64,000 bases of DNA, from the NCBI RefSeq assembly GCF_018614975.1, contig NZ_JAGGNR010000014.1:186001-250000 (forward strand). Reading direction: 5' to 3'. Position 1 is the stretch's first letter; each line of letters begins with the position of its first letter. This DNA comes from Paenibacillus polymyxa. Its GTDB lineage: Bacteria; Bacillota; Bacilli; Paenibacillales; Paenibacillaceae. The notes under the pieces are model-generated. The model saw only the letters and a list, made by a program, of their open reading frames with translations. It searched no databases and was not told the DNA's origin. Of this stretch, positions 44,868 to 54,101 are shown piece after piece. The position numbers were made by a program, and so were the translations under genes.

Positions 44868-46091
44868 TTAGCTACGAGCCGTAAATTCGGAAATGGCTTC
44901 ACTGATCAGGTTCATGCCAAGCAGCAATTCATCCCGGCCCGGATGGCTAAAGTTCAATCGAATGTAACGTTGATCCTGTACACCTGTGGAGCATAACGAT
45001 CCAGGAAGAAAAGATACACCTTTGGGCAAAGCCGCCTTAAGCAGAGCGCCACTATCCAGTCCTTCAGGTAACTGTACCCACAGATACATTCCGCCCTCAG
45101 GGATGTTGTACTGACACCCTTTCCAGCCTGGTCTCTTCAACAGTTCAAGCATCAGTTTGAGTCTTGTCTTATACTCCCGATTCAACATGGATAGGTGATC
45201 ACTCCAACGAAACGGGGAATGGGCAAGCAACTGATACAACAGCCGCTGATTCATCGGACTGGACTGACCATCTGCAATCCGTTTAACTGAGGCCATGGCC
45301 TGAATCAGCGCCGGATGTCCAGCAGCCCATCCGGTTCGAAGAGCGGGCGCAACCGTTTTGCTGAACGAACCAATGTAGAGAACATGTCCACCCTGGTCGG
45401 CAGTATCCAGTGCAAAGAGTGAAGGATATTTACGATAGAATTCCGTTGGCTCAAGGCCATCAAAGTGGAGCTCTCCGTAAGAATCATCTTCCACAAGCAG
45501 TACACCATAGCGCGAACACAGCTCAAGGACAGCCACCCGCCGCTCCATGCTCCACAAAGCACCGGTCGGATTTGAGAAACTAGGTGCAGCAAAAAGCAGC
45601 TTCGGTCTAACCTGCTGCATGTGATGCTCCAAAAGGTCTGGCAGTATGCCGTCCCGATCACCCATTACGGGCACAATCCTGGCTCCTTGCATCTCCAGAA
45701 CCTCAAGACAGCCTGGAGAAGTGGGATGTTCAACCAGTACAGAATCTCCTGGCTCAAGCAATAGACGCATCACCAGATCGATGGCCTGCTGGGTACCAGT
45801 GGTCAACAGAATCTGCTCGGGTACCGTTCGTATGCCTTTGCGTGCATTCCAGTCTTTGTTCAACCACTCTCTTAGGGGGGTGTAACCTGCCGGCTCTCCA
45901 TATTGCAATGCGGAGGGGCCTGAACTAAAGACAGACACCGCTGCTTCTTCCAACAATTTGAAAGGAAACAACTCCTCCGCAGGCAATTCTTCTGCCAGAG
46001 AAATGAAATAATCCCTGCCAGACATCTCACGTATATCCCTCAGTGGTGATGACAAAAGCCTGTTGGTACGGGAAGCAAAGAAATATTTCAT
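44868..46091 (-). CDS. PLP-dependent aminotransferase (class I/II, 2-aminoadipate type)
   Basis: The 407 residues have the fold-type I signatures. These are GTQQAIDLVMRLLLEPGD (cofactor phosphate region), PSFSNPTGALW (Asn), EDDSYGELHFDG (Asp/Tyr) and SFSKTVAPALRTGW (Lys Schiff base, Arg). The sequence resembles the aminotransferase domain of MocR-type regulators, but there is no N-terminal winged helix, so it is a stand-alone enzyme. The substrate cannot be told from sequence. It is followed by no partner gene. Confidence 0.85.
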   Translation of the reverse strand: MKYFFASRTNRLLSSPLRDIREMSGRDYFISLAEELPAEELFPFKLLEEAAVSVFSSGPSALQYGEPAGYTPLREWLNKDWNARKGIRTVPEQILLTTGTQQAIDLVMRLLLEPGDSVLVEHPTSPGCLEVLEMQGARIVPVMGDRDGILPDLLEHHMQQVRPKLLFAAPSFSNPTGALWSMERRVAVLELCSRYGVLLVEDDSYGELHFDGLEPTEFYRKYPSLFALDTADQGGHVLYIGSFSKTVAPALRTGWAAGHPALIQAMASVKRIADGQSSPMNQRLLYQLLAHSPFRWSDHLSMLNREYKTRLKLMLELLKRPGWKGCQYNIPEGGMYLWVQLPEGLDSGALLKAALPKGVSFLPGSLCSTGVQDQRYIRLNFSHPGRDELLLGMNLISEAISEFTARS

Positions 46092-46228
46092 CGATCCGTT
46101 CCCCTTTCATGCCTATTCCGAAACTGTATTCGCAGTCCGCAGCCCTACAACCTATTCCTGCTCGCCATCGAATATGACCGGATACATAACCGACCAGTTG
46201 TGATTATGGGAAGAACAAACCTGTCTCG

Positions 46229-46885
46229 TCAGGATCCCGTCTTCACTTGTCTAGCATGCAAGGCATAACGTTCAATGGCCTGTGCTCTACTGCTTACTTC
46301 CAGCTTCACGTATATTTTACGCAGATAATTATCAATGGAACGTCTGCTAACGTTGATCTCATTCGCTATTTTATCATAGGTTACACCCTGAACAATTCTT
46401 TCCATGATAAAAGTTTCGGTTTCTGTTAATTCAATTATACGTGATTCTGTCGGAGACTCCACGGGTTGCGCCCACTCCGCACTGTTTAACCACGACAATG
46501 GAATGGATACATGGCCCTCACGTAACCCAGAGATCAGATGAATCAGCTGGCTAGGGGAAGCCTGTTTGGATAACATGCCGCTTGCACCAAGACTCATCAG
46601 ATGACGAAACAGCTTCACATTGTCTTCATCCGTCAAAATGATGATGTGACTGTGAGCTGACAGATTCTTCATCTGGGCAATATATTGATCTGCCTGCCCC
46701 TCTGGAAGACGATAATCCATCAGAATCAGATCAGGCTGGTGCATATTCACCAGATCGAGCCCTTCTGTCCCGGTCGAAGTCATGCCTCGTACCGTCAGAT
46801 CTTGCTGCTCTTCCAAAATCAATTTTGTACCGAGCATGCTGGTGGGGTGGATATCTACGATGACCACCTGCCATACTTTTTTCAT
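46229..46885 (-). CDS. Orphan NarL/LuxR-type response regulator
   Basis: The receiver domain spans residues 1-120. The phospho-acceptor is Asp57 (LILMDYRLP), with an atypical acidic pair at the start (VDIHP) and Lys in MLSKQA. The LuxR-type DNA-binding domain at ~150-210 has LTETETFIMERIVQGVTYDKIANEI and SRRSIDNYLRKIYVKL. No histidine kinase gene is adjacent. It resembles ComA/DegU-type regulators, but the target is unknown. Confidence 0.85.
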   Translation of the reverse strand: MKKVWQVVIVDIHPTSMLGTKLILEEQQDLTVRGMTSTGTEGLDLVNMHQPDLILMDYRLPEGQADQYIAQMKNLSAHSHIIILTDEDNVKLFRHLMSLGASGMLSKQASPSQLIHLISGLREGHVSIPLSWLNSAEWAQPVESPTESRIIELTETETFIMERIVQGVTYDKIANEINVSRRSIDNYLRKIYVKLEVSSRAQAIERYALHARQVKTGS

Positions 46886-47324
46886 TGTTGTTCCCCCTGT
46901 TATGTATTGGACAAATAACTTCCAACTTCTGTCATGATGACTCTATCGTCTTTGCGACAGTCCGTGTATAGAAGAAGCATAGGTCGGATTATGTCGAAAA
47001 ACAGATAAATACAGGATACAGCCGATAAAAAAGCTCTATTTTCACTGTATTTTGTTATAAAAACACCATGACGTCCATCTTCCCATCCCCGGAAAGGTCA
47101 AAATATAGTATAAATATCCTGCATTTCTATCTAAAAAAGTCGAAAAACCTGCCCAAAGTTCCTACTTATTGCATCTATAAGAAATTGTATCCTAGGACTT
47201 CCTTCCGATGCAATCTCTTTTTACTCTATTAAGTAAAGAATTTCATTTTTGCGTAATCAATAGGGGCATGATAGAATGAGGACTGGAAATTTTTTTGTAC
47301 CTATCAATGACCAGGAGTGATGTT
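46886..47324. other. Intergenic region with divergent promoters
   Basis: It separates the response regulator from the plus-strand membrane-protein pair. A plus promoter (47249-47277) is listed separately. The rest is AT-rich without visible genes. Confidence 0.5.
47249..47277 (+). promoter_or_regulatory. Sigma-A-type promoter of the 47325 operon
   Basis: TTGCGT, a 17-bp spacer and TAGAAT, about 48 bp before the ATG at 47325. Confidence 0.6.
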
Positions 47325-47735
47325 ATGAAACCATCTGCCCCGCCCTCTGACATCCATCACACCCGGAGCGCCAAAGGCAAGGCCGGATCTTCAATCAAGC
47401 TGTTTCTGGTAATGTGGATTGTTCTCATTGCACTAGGAGTAGTTGGAACCTACTATTATAGTAACCATCTCCAGCAACAGATGATTAACCAGCTTCAAGC
47501 CCATAATCAGCAGCAGATTGCAGCGCTAAAAACCGACTATGAAAATCAGCTAACAACGATATCAAAGGAAGTAGAAGACCTGCAGGGACAAGTCCAATCC
47601 TTCAATGAATTGCTGACCTTCACCAAGGATAATGCAAGTGACAAAACGGATAACAGCAACAAACTGTATACCCAGCTGAGCGAAGTCAAAAAACAACTGG
47701 AGACACTCCAGAAAAAGATGGACCTGCTCAAATGA
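47325..47735 (+). CDS. Single-pass membrane protein with coiled coil
   Basis: The ATG at 47325 follows AGGAGTGATGTT. The 136 residues contain a short cytoplasmic stretch, one transmembrane helix at ~27-47 (LFLVMWIVLIALGVVGTYYY), and a long coiled coil ending QLETLQKKMDLLK. The stop codon overlaps the next start (ATGA). The protein probably scaffolds or anchors the glycosidase-like partner. The family is not recognised. Confidence 0.7.
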   Translation: MKPSAPPSDIHHTRSAKGKAGSSIKLFLVMWIVLIALGVVGTYYYSNHLQQQMINQLQAHNQQQIAALKTDYENQLTTISKEVEDLQGQVQSFNELLTFTKDNASDKTDNSNKLYTQLSEVKKQLETLQKKMDLLK

Positions 47736-48796
47736 TTACACCCGTCAAACAGGTTAATCGTTTTTTTATGCTTGCACTCGCTCCTTTTGTTGGATTGATA
47801 CTTTGCCTGCTGCTTTTTCGTCCTTCACTTGAACCCGGAGGTTTGATGCCTACCGAACTGTCAGAGGACACGATTACACCCCGGACCCAAGCAATTAGCC
47901 AAGAGCTTGCCGGGGCAAAAGATGCTGCTGTCCAGACTTCTTCTTCTATTAAAAGAACGACACAGCTCTATAATAAAACAACAAGTACGATGTCTGCACT
48001 TGTGCAGAAGGCTTCAGCCCAGGCGGATCGTCCGGAAACGATCTACAACAAACGGATTTCATCCAAGCTTGGTGTTCCATTTGAACGGGTAGACAGTGAC
48101 CGGCTAACGATTGAAATGTACAGAGTGAACCCTGGCAGCTATAAGGGCTATGCCATGAAGATCAAGCTTAAAGACCCTGCGGCCATGCAGATGGCTCTAG
48201 ACAGTGAACCTGGTCGTTCTGAGACGACCATGCAGGCTGTGAAGCGTAACGGTGCAATTGCCGGGATCAACGCAGGTGGATTTGCTGACAGTGGCGGCAA
48301 GCGTTATCCACTTAGCACAACCGTCATGAACGGGAAATACGTGAACGGTTTTCAGGCCAGTTTCAAAGATCTGTTCTTTGTAGGACTTAACGATGCCGGC
48401 AAGCTGGTTGGAGGCAAGTTCTTCGACAAAAACTCACTAGATCGCCTGCAACCACAATTTGGGGCTACATTTGTTCCGGTGCTGCTACAGAATGGACGTA
48501 AAACCACAATTCCAGACAAATGGAAAGTATCACCCAAACGAGCACCACGTACAGTCATTGGCAATTATAAGGACGATCAGTTATTAATCATTGTGGTAGA
48601 CGGATATAATGAGGGCGGAGGTTCCGGCGCTACCCTTGAAGAGTTGCAAGGACGGTTGTACAAGCTTGGGGTGATCGACGCCTATAATCTGGATGGCGGT
48701 GGATCTTCCTCGCTTATTCTGAATAATCGGGTTATGAATAATCCTTCAGATGGCAGCCTCAGACCGGTGCCCACACACTTTTTATTTTACAAATAA
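47732..48796 (+). CDS. Phosphodiester glycosidase (NAGPA domain) protein
   Basis: The 354 residues have an N-terminal membrane anchor (FFMLALAPFVGLILCLLLF). A helical linker leads to the NAGPA-type domain at ~140-350. Its features are AIAGINAGGFADSGG, GKYVNGF, RAPRTVIGNYKDDQLLIIVVDG, AYNLDGGGSSSLIL and NNPSDGSLRPVPTHF, all characteristic of PF09992. Related proteins act on sugar phosphodiesters or exopolysaccharide. It is coupled by four-base overlap to the coiled-coil gene. Confidence 0.85.
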   Translation: MITPVKQVNRFFMLALAPFVGLILCLLLFRPSLEPGGLMPTELSEDTITPRTQAISQELAGAKDAAVQTSSSIKRTTQLYNKTTSTMSALVQKASAQADRPETIYNKRISSKLGVPFERVDSDRLTIEMYRVNPGSYKGYAMKIKLKDPAAMQMALDSEPGRSETTMQAVKRNGAIAGINAGGFADSGGKRYPLSTTVMNGKYVNGFQASFKDLFFVGLNDAGKLVGGKFFDKNSLDRLQPQFGATFVPVLLQNGRKTTIPDKWKVSPKRAPRTVIGNYKDDQLLIIVVDGYNEGGGSGATLEELQGRLYKLGVIDAYNLDGGGSSSLILNNRVMNNPSDGSLRPVPTHFLFYK

Positions 48797-48872
48797 TAGG
48801 GTGAAGCATTCCTTTTCTACCTATAATGGTTATAATAGAAGAAAATGAGCTTGTGCAGGAGGTGCGAAGGGT

Positions 48873-48977
48873 ATGTCATTTTCACTGACATTCTGGATTA
48901 TTGCAATTGTATTGACTCTCTTCATTACAGGCATTCTCACTTCATCCTACAACAATGACAAGACAAAAGGCCTGTAA
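48873..48977 (+). CDS. 34-residue single-pass membrane protein
   Basis: A 35-codon frame starts with ATG at 48873, ten bases after a perfect AGGAGG. It encodes MSFSLTFWIIAIVLTLFITG and a polar tail ending KTKGL. The hydrophobic stretch fits one transmembrane helix. The strong ribosome site and a clean terminator 9 bp after the stop argue that it is a real gene. The function is unknown. Confidence 0.7.
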   Translation: MSFSLTFWIIAIVLTLFITGILTSSYNNDKTKGL

Positions 48978-48985
48978 AGGCCAAC

Positions 48986-49007
48986 CCTCTCTTCGGAGAG
49001 GCTTTTT
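48986..49007 (+). terminator. Terminator with UUCG tetraloop
   Basis: CCTCTC-TTCG-GAGAGG is followed by CTTTTT, directly downstream of the small membrane protein gene. Confidence 0.85.
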
Positions 49008-49020
49008 CTATTGCTTTATC

Positions 49021-49093
49021 CCCGAAATAGCAAGAGACAAGGCTTAAAAGAATGATTCGATTCTTCTAAGCCTTGTCTCTTGCTGTATTCGGG
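49021..49093. repeat. Long inverted repeat (hairpin) after the lacI-type gene
   Basis: Arms 49021-49053 and 49060-49093 pair over about 30 bases with a few mismatches. The core AGCAAGAGACAAGGCTTA is perfect, and the outer CCCGAA pairs with TTCGGG. It begins two bases after the minus-strand stop at 49095. No U-tract is present, so it may act on RNA stability or as a factor-assisted terminator. Confidence 0.8.
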
Positions 49094-49094
49094 A

Positions 49095-50111
49095 TCAATA
49101 GCTAACCGCCTGGTCATTCCGCATAGCTATAACCGAATCAGACGGAATAGGCCCACAAACCGACCCACCCTCAACTAATGTCACATAAATTCGTTCATGA
49201 TCGACGGGTTCTCCAGCAATAATTTTGATCAATTGTTCAGCAGCGAGCGATCCCCACTTGCGTTTGGAATAATCAATGCTAGCCAATCTCGGCTGGACGT
49301 ACTTGCTCAATTCAATATTGTCGAATCCGATGACATCAATCTCCTGACCAACGCCAAGTGCACTGTCTGCGAGACGATCACACAAACCAATAGCCATCTC
49401 ATCATTGAGGCAGAATACCGCTGCGGGTCCATCATACACCTGCACAATCTGATCTGCGGCTTGTTCTCCACCACTCTTTTCAAAATCTCCCGTGATCTCA
49501 ATCCATTCCACATCGGCTTCACGTTCCGCAACCTGTCTCACAGCCTTTAACCGCTGCACAGAGTCAAACGAACCTTCCGGTCCTGTCACCACGTAGATTT
49601 TCTTATGTCCCTGTTCAATAAGATGTTCCATCGCAAGTGTCGCCCCGGCCTTATTATCCAGCAGAACCTGATTAATGTTGGGATGATCCATCTCACGGTC
49701 CAATACAACGATTTTGTGCCCACGATCGGCATACTGCATTAGTTCCTCACTTGCAAACGTATGATCCAGAATGATCGCACCATCAATCATCCTCTCTGGA
49801 AGCATGCGATGGGATTGTTTACCACTGCACACGATCAGGTCATAGCCTTGAGCATTACATACGGCTTTCATGCCACTCAGCAAGTCTCCATACACATCTC
49901 CTCTAAAATCGGTCAAGAATACACCTAGAATTTTGGATTCCCTCTTCTTCAGTGTTCTTGCTGCGGCATTTGGAACATAGTTCAGTTCTTTGGCAATGGC
50001 CAAAATTTTGGAACTCGTCTCATCGGTCACTTTGTTGCTGCCATTCAGCGCATATGACACAGTAGAGATGGAAACTCCCGCCTGTTTGGCGATATCCTTG
50101 ATACTGACCAC
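49095..50111 (-). CDS. LacI-family regulator of the sugar operon
   Basis: A GTG at 50111, eight bases after AGGGGAG, is preferred to upstream ATGs. That gives 338 residues starting with the helix-turn-helix (VSIKDIAKQAGVSISTVSYALNG). The sensor domain has ILGVFLTDFRGDVYGDLLSGM, FCLNDEMAIGLCDRLAD and IDVIGFDNIELSKYVQPRLASI. It is the last gene after the GH3 gene on the same strand. It probably controls this operon, with palindromes at 56860-56960 as candidate targets. Confidence 0.88.
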   Translation of the reverse strand: MVSIKDIAKQAGVSISTVSYALNGSNKVTDETSSKILAIAKELNYVPNAAARTLKKRESKILGVFLTDFRGDVYGDLLSGMKAVCNAQGYDLIVCSGKQSHRMLPERMIDGAIILDHTFASEELMQYADRGHKIVVLDREMDHPNINQVLLDNKAGATLAMEHLIEQGHKKIYVVTGPEGSFDSVQRLKAVRQVAEREADVEWIEITGDFEKSGGEQAADQIVQVYDGPAAVFCLNDEMAIGLCDRLADSALGVGQEIDVIGFDNIELSKYVQPRLASIDYSKRKWGSLAAEQLIKIIAGEPVDHERIYVTLVEGGSVCGPIPSDSVIAMRNDQAVSY

Positions 50112-50187
50112 ATTCTTCGCTCCCCTGTTATGTTCATCAGGCCTTCCATAACAAAAGGCCTGACACATTACTCTTTCCATTCACCAG

Positions 50188-52353
50188 TTAAACAAGTCTG
50201 AATGATTTCTTCTGCGTATCCCGACTGTTTGCACCCACAAGAATATGGAACTCGCCTCGATCACTGCGGTGGCTTAAGTCGGAATGGTGATAACGAAGCT
50301 GTTCTTCATTTAATGTAAAGGTGGCTGTACCACTTTCGCCTGGCGCAAGTGCAAGCTTCACATATCCTTTCAGCTCACGCATAGGACGAACGACTTCACC
50401 TGTTACATCACGAACGTACAACTGAACGGTCTCCACACCTGCGCGCTCACCCGTGTTTGTTACACGTACTTGGATGCTCAGGGACTCTTCAGCAGTCATC
50501 TCGTTACTTGACACTTCAAGATCACCATAAGAGAACGAAGTGTATGAGAGACCATAACCAAACGGAAGCAAAGGTTCATTCGGGCTGTCAATGTATTTGG
50601 AGACATAACGTTCTTCCGTCTTCTCCGGGTTCAGTGGACGACCTGTATTGAAATGGTTGTAATAGACCGGAATCTGACCTACGGACTGCGGGAAAGACAT
50701 CGTCAGACGTGCAGATGGATTGACTACACCTGTCAGAACATCTGCGATCGCTGCTCCGCCTTCACTACCTGGGAACCAGGCTTCAAGAACAGCATCCGAT
50801 TCATCGATTACACCATGCAGATCCAATGGACGGCCGTTGAAAATAACGCTGGCAATCGGTTTTCCCGCTGCTTTGAGCTGTTTAACCAATTCCAATTGGG
50901 CCGCCGGCAGACGAATATCCGTGCGTGATCCACCTTCTCCACTCATCTCGGAGTCTTCACCAAGAGCAAGGACAATCAGATCTGCTTTGCTTGCTACTTC
51001 CAGGGCTTCGGCAATCTGCTCAGCTGTAATCGTATGAACATTGCTGCCTTGAGCAAATTGAACTTTCCCACCTGTCAAGCGTTCTTGCAGAGCTGTTCCC
51101 AACTTAACTGCATCTTCCTTAACCCCTTCACAGGACCACCAGCCCAGAATATCAGCACTCTGTGCAAAAGGACCAATAAGGGCTACATTAGCGTCAGGTT
51201 GAAGCGGAAGCACACTATCATCATTTTTCAACAGGACAGCTGATTTGGTTGCCAGTTCATACGATACCTGACGGTGCTCTTTGGAGAAAACAATCTCACG
51301 TTCACGTTCAGGATCAGCTGCACGAAGTGGGTTATCGAACAATCCCAGCTTTTCTTTCAGTTGCAGAATTCGCAGAACGGCTTCATCAATGAGCTTCTCT
51401 TCCACTTCACCGCTCTCAATCAGCTCAGGCAAATGATGCACATAACAAGGTGTCATCATCTCCATATCTACGCCTGCGCGAATAGCACGAGATGCCGCTT
51501 CACGATCATCTTCCGCAGCGCCATGCGCAATCATCTCGCGAATGGAAGCCCAATCCGAGATCAGTACACCATCAAAGCCCCACTCGTCACGCAAAATGCC
51601 GCGCATTAACTTCTCATTGCCACTTGCCGGAATACCGTCAACCGTATTGAACGAAGTCATGACCATCTCCACGCCCGCATCCAGCGCTGCTTTGTATGCT
51701 GGCAAATAGTATTCACGCAGGTTACGCTCGGACATGTCCACCGTATTGTAATCCCGACCACCCTCAGCCGCTCCATATGCAGCAAAGTGTTTCACACAGG
51801 CCGCAAGGCGATCAGGTTCATCCTTCAAGCTATCGCCCTGATATCCACGTACAAACGCAGCCGCGAACAAGCTGTTCAGATAAGGATCTTCTCCTGTCGT
51901 TTCCATCACACGACCCCAGCGCGGGTCACGAACCAGATCCACCATAGGTGCAAAGGTAACATGCAAACCGGATACAGCTGATTCACGTGCTGCAATTTCA
52001 GCACTTTTCTCGGCCAGTTCTGTGTCCCATGAACAACCGATCGCGAGTGGAATCGGGAAAATGGTTTTGAACCCATGAACTACGTCAGCCATGAACAAAA
52101 GCGGAATGCCCAAACGGCTTTTTTTCATATAAGCTTGCTGTACATCAATGATGGCCTGCGCACCGGACAACCCCAGAATGGACCCACTGGCATCCACGGA
52201 CTGCTCCGTAATTCCCATCTCTTCCATCGGCCCTGTAATCTGACCTTCAACATTTGTTCCTTCATAAAAGTTGGCAGTCAACTGAAGAAGCTGAGCTGTT
52301 TTTTCCTCCAACGTCATCTGTTTCACCAGGTCTAACAACTGCTCGTTATTCAT
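50188..52353 (-). CDS. Glycoside hydrolase family 3 (beta-glucosidase/beta-xylosidase type)
   Basis: The ATG at 52353 follows GGAGG. The 721 residues have the GH3 N-terminal barrel with nucleophile Asp267 (GVLISDWAS), KHFAAYG at ~188-194 and the C-terminal alpha/beta domain. A fibronectin type III-like end (GLSYTSFSYGDLEVSS ... VQLYVRDV) completes the BglX layout. There is no signal peptide, so it cleaves oligosaccharides after import by the neighbouring ABC transporter. The sugar specificity cannot be fixed from sequence. Confidence 0.92.
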   Translation of the reverse strand: MNNEQLLDLVKQMTLEEKTAQLLQLTANFYEGTNVEGQITGPMEEMGITEQSVDASGSILGLSGAQAIIDVQQAYMKKSRLGIPLLFMADVVHGFKTIFPIPLAIGCSWDTELAEKSAEIAARESAVSGLHVTFAPMVDLVRDPRWGRVMETTGEDPYLNSLFAAAFVRGYQGDSLKDEPDRLAACVKHFAAYGAAEGGRDYNTVDMSERNLREYYLPAYKAALDAGVEMVMTSFNTVDGIPASGNEKLMRGILRDEWGFDGVLISDWASIREMIAHGAAEDDREAASRAIRAGVDMEMMTPCYVHHLPELIESGEVEEKLIDEAVLRILQLKEKLGLFDNPLRAADPEREREIVFSKEHRQVSYELATKSAVLLKNDDSVLPLQPDANVALIGPFAQSADILGWWSCEGVKEDAVKLGTALQERLTGGKVQFAQGSNVHTITAEQIAEALEVASKADLIVLALGEDSEMSGEGGSRTDIRLPAAQLELVKQLKAAGKPIASVIFNGRPLDLHGVIDESDAVLEAWFPGSEGGAAIADVLTGVVNPSARLTMSFPQSVGQIPVYYNHFNTGRPLNPEKTEERYVSKYIDSPNEPLLPFGYGLSYTSFSYGDLEVSSNEMTAEESLSIQVRVTNTGERAGVETVQLYVRDVTGEVVRPMRELKGYVKLALAPGESGTATFTLNEEQLRYHHSDLSHRSDRGEFHILVGANSRDTQKKSFRLV

Positions 52354-52389
52354 CTGATCGTATCCTCCACTACAAGTTGTTGAAATAAA

Positions 52390-52429
52390 GAACCCGGCTG
52401 CGTTCGGGGAGAGACCGCGCACCGGGTTC
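52390..52429 (-). terminator. Hairpin after the solute-binding protein gene
   Basis: GAACCCGG and CCGGGTTC form an eight-base stem followed by TTTATTT on the minus strand. Such partial terminators often make the binding-protein transcript more abundant than downstream genes. Confidence 0.65.
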
Positions 52430-52451
52430 AAAATTAATGACTGAATGATTA

Positions 52452-54047
52452 CTAGAATTTATCGTTTAGCTCATCCAGATAAGGTTGAACCAGGGACATT
52501 TTACTGTTTACCCATTCTTTCCAGTTTGCCTCTAGATCTCCGTTTTTGAGGATCAAGTTGGCATATTCATTCTGGTAGTCGAATGAAGCCTGACTCTTAG
52601 CTTTGGAATCGTACAGGTTGACATCCCAATCGTATGGTGCAAGCGATTTGCCTTCTGTACCAAGTTTTGCTTTTTCTTCGAACAATTTCACGGCTCTATC
52701 ACGGTAATCTTTTTTGATTGCAGGGTTTACAACACTGAAGTCGTCACCGAGCAGGTACAGACCTTCGAAACGTGCTGGGTATTTATCTTCCAATACTGTT
52801 CCTTCTGGCAACAAGCTAACGAGTTCGTTGTTTTCATCATATTTCCAATCGGTTCCTTCAAAGCCCATGTTGATGAGTAACTGTCCTTCTTTGGTTGCAG
52901 AGTAATCGATCAGATCCATGATCCGTTCAAATTTCTCATCGCTGATATCAGGGTTGAAGATCAGTGCGGACCAGAAGTTGGCTTGCTCCATGTTACGGTA
53001 TTTACCGTCATCGCCTACTACGATTGCTGTGTGTACCAGTTCATCACTATCTACACCCAGATTTTTTCTCATATCAGAATCCAGACCTTGTCTGTACGAA
53101 GCCAGTCCGCCCAGACTTGTTACAGCAGCTGTACCGGTTACTTTGAAGTTGTTTTGACCTTCATTGTTTTTCCATGTGTAGAACTCAGGATTGAGCAGTC
53201 CATCTTTATAGGCTTTTTGCATCAATTTAAGCCCTGTCAGCGTTTCAGGATCAGCTGGTCCCCAGTGAAACTTACCATCTTCACCTTTGTAGAACGGAGA
53301 GTCAGTCATGGCATGCACACTGTTTGGCATAATCATGTTTGTCATGGCATCTGCCGCATTGTAGGACAGAGGTACAAGTTTGTTACCCACTTTGCCTGGA
53401 TCTTTTTCTTTCACTAACGCAGCATATTCGTTCAATTCGGTTGTTGTATAAGCATCTTTCAGTTCAAAACCAACTGCTTCAGCCCAGTCTTTACGAAGCG
53501 CAATGACACCAATTTGGTTCGTCAGTGGGTCAGCCGGTTTGTTCTCGAAATAGATTGGTCTAGGCAGGACATATGTTCCACCCGTCAATTCTTCCAACTT
53601 GTCTCCAAGACCCGTCAAATTGTAAGCTGCTGCCACGTTAGGCCAGCGTTCCTTCCAGTCATCCGGGAATTTGTAGAACAAACCTTGTTCAATGCTGTTA
53701 ATGGCATCGCCATGTACGTAGTTCCATACCGCTACATCCGGCAAGTCACCAGAGTTGATCCACAGACGAAGCTTCTCGCCCCATGAATCCCAATCGATAT
53801 AGTTGTAGTCCCATGTTAAATTAAATTTGTCTGTCCAGAACTTGTGGAATTCATTATCCAGGTTCCCGTTTTTGATTTCTGTCAGGTTAGCTACAGAGAT
53901 GGTCAGGTTGTCTTTGTAATTTCCCTCTGCATCTTTTTCGTTACCACCTGAAGCTCCTTGACTGGAACAAGCGGTCACCATCAGCATAACTACACTAAGC
54001 GTAATGGCAAAGAGAGCTCTTACTGATAACTTTTTGTTCGTTTTCAT
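52452..54047 (-). CDS. ABC transporter sugar-binding lipoprotein
   Basis: The signal peptide ends in a lipobox (LMVTAC) with Cys27 as lipidation site. The 531-residue length and features such as FHKFWTDKFNLTWDYNYIDWDSWGEKL, NSGDLPDV and the C-terminal WKEWVNSKMSLVQPYLDELN fit the LplA/YtcQ-type family 1 solute-binding proteins of Paenibacillus. It captures oligosaccharides outside the cell and hands them to the two permeases encoded upstream. No ATPase gene is present locally; MsmX-type shared ATPases usually serve such systems. Confidence 0.9.
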   Translation of the reverse strand: MKTNKKLSVRALFAITLSVVMLMVTACSSQGASGGNEKDAEGNYKDNLTISVANLTEIKNGNLDNEFHKFWTDKFNLTWDYNYIDWDSWGEKLRLWINSGDLPDVAVWNYVHGDAINSIEQGLFYKFPDDWKERWPNVAAAYNLTGLGDKLEELTGGTYVLPRPIYFENKPADPLTNQIGVIALRKDWAEAVGFELKDAYTTTELNEYAALVKEKDPGKVGNKLVPLSYNAADAMTNMIMPNSVHAMTDSPFYKGEDGKFHWGPADPETLTGLKLMQKAYKDGLLNPEFYTWKNNEGQNNFKVTGTAAVTSLGGLASYRQGLDSDMRKNLGVDSDELVHTAIVVGDDGKYRNMEQANFWSALIFNPDISDEKFERIMDLIDYSATKEGQLLINMGFEGTDWKYDENNELVSLLPEGTVLEDKYPARFEGLYLLGDDFSVVNPAIKKDYRDRAVKLFEEKAKLGTEGKSLAPYDWDVNLYDSKAKSQASFDYQNEYANLILKNGDLEANWKEWVNSKMSLVQPYLDELNDKF

Positions 54048-54101
54048 GTTTTACCCCCATGTTTTTTAGTAGAATTCTATTGCAAAATCCTATACGTATA
54101 A

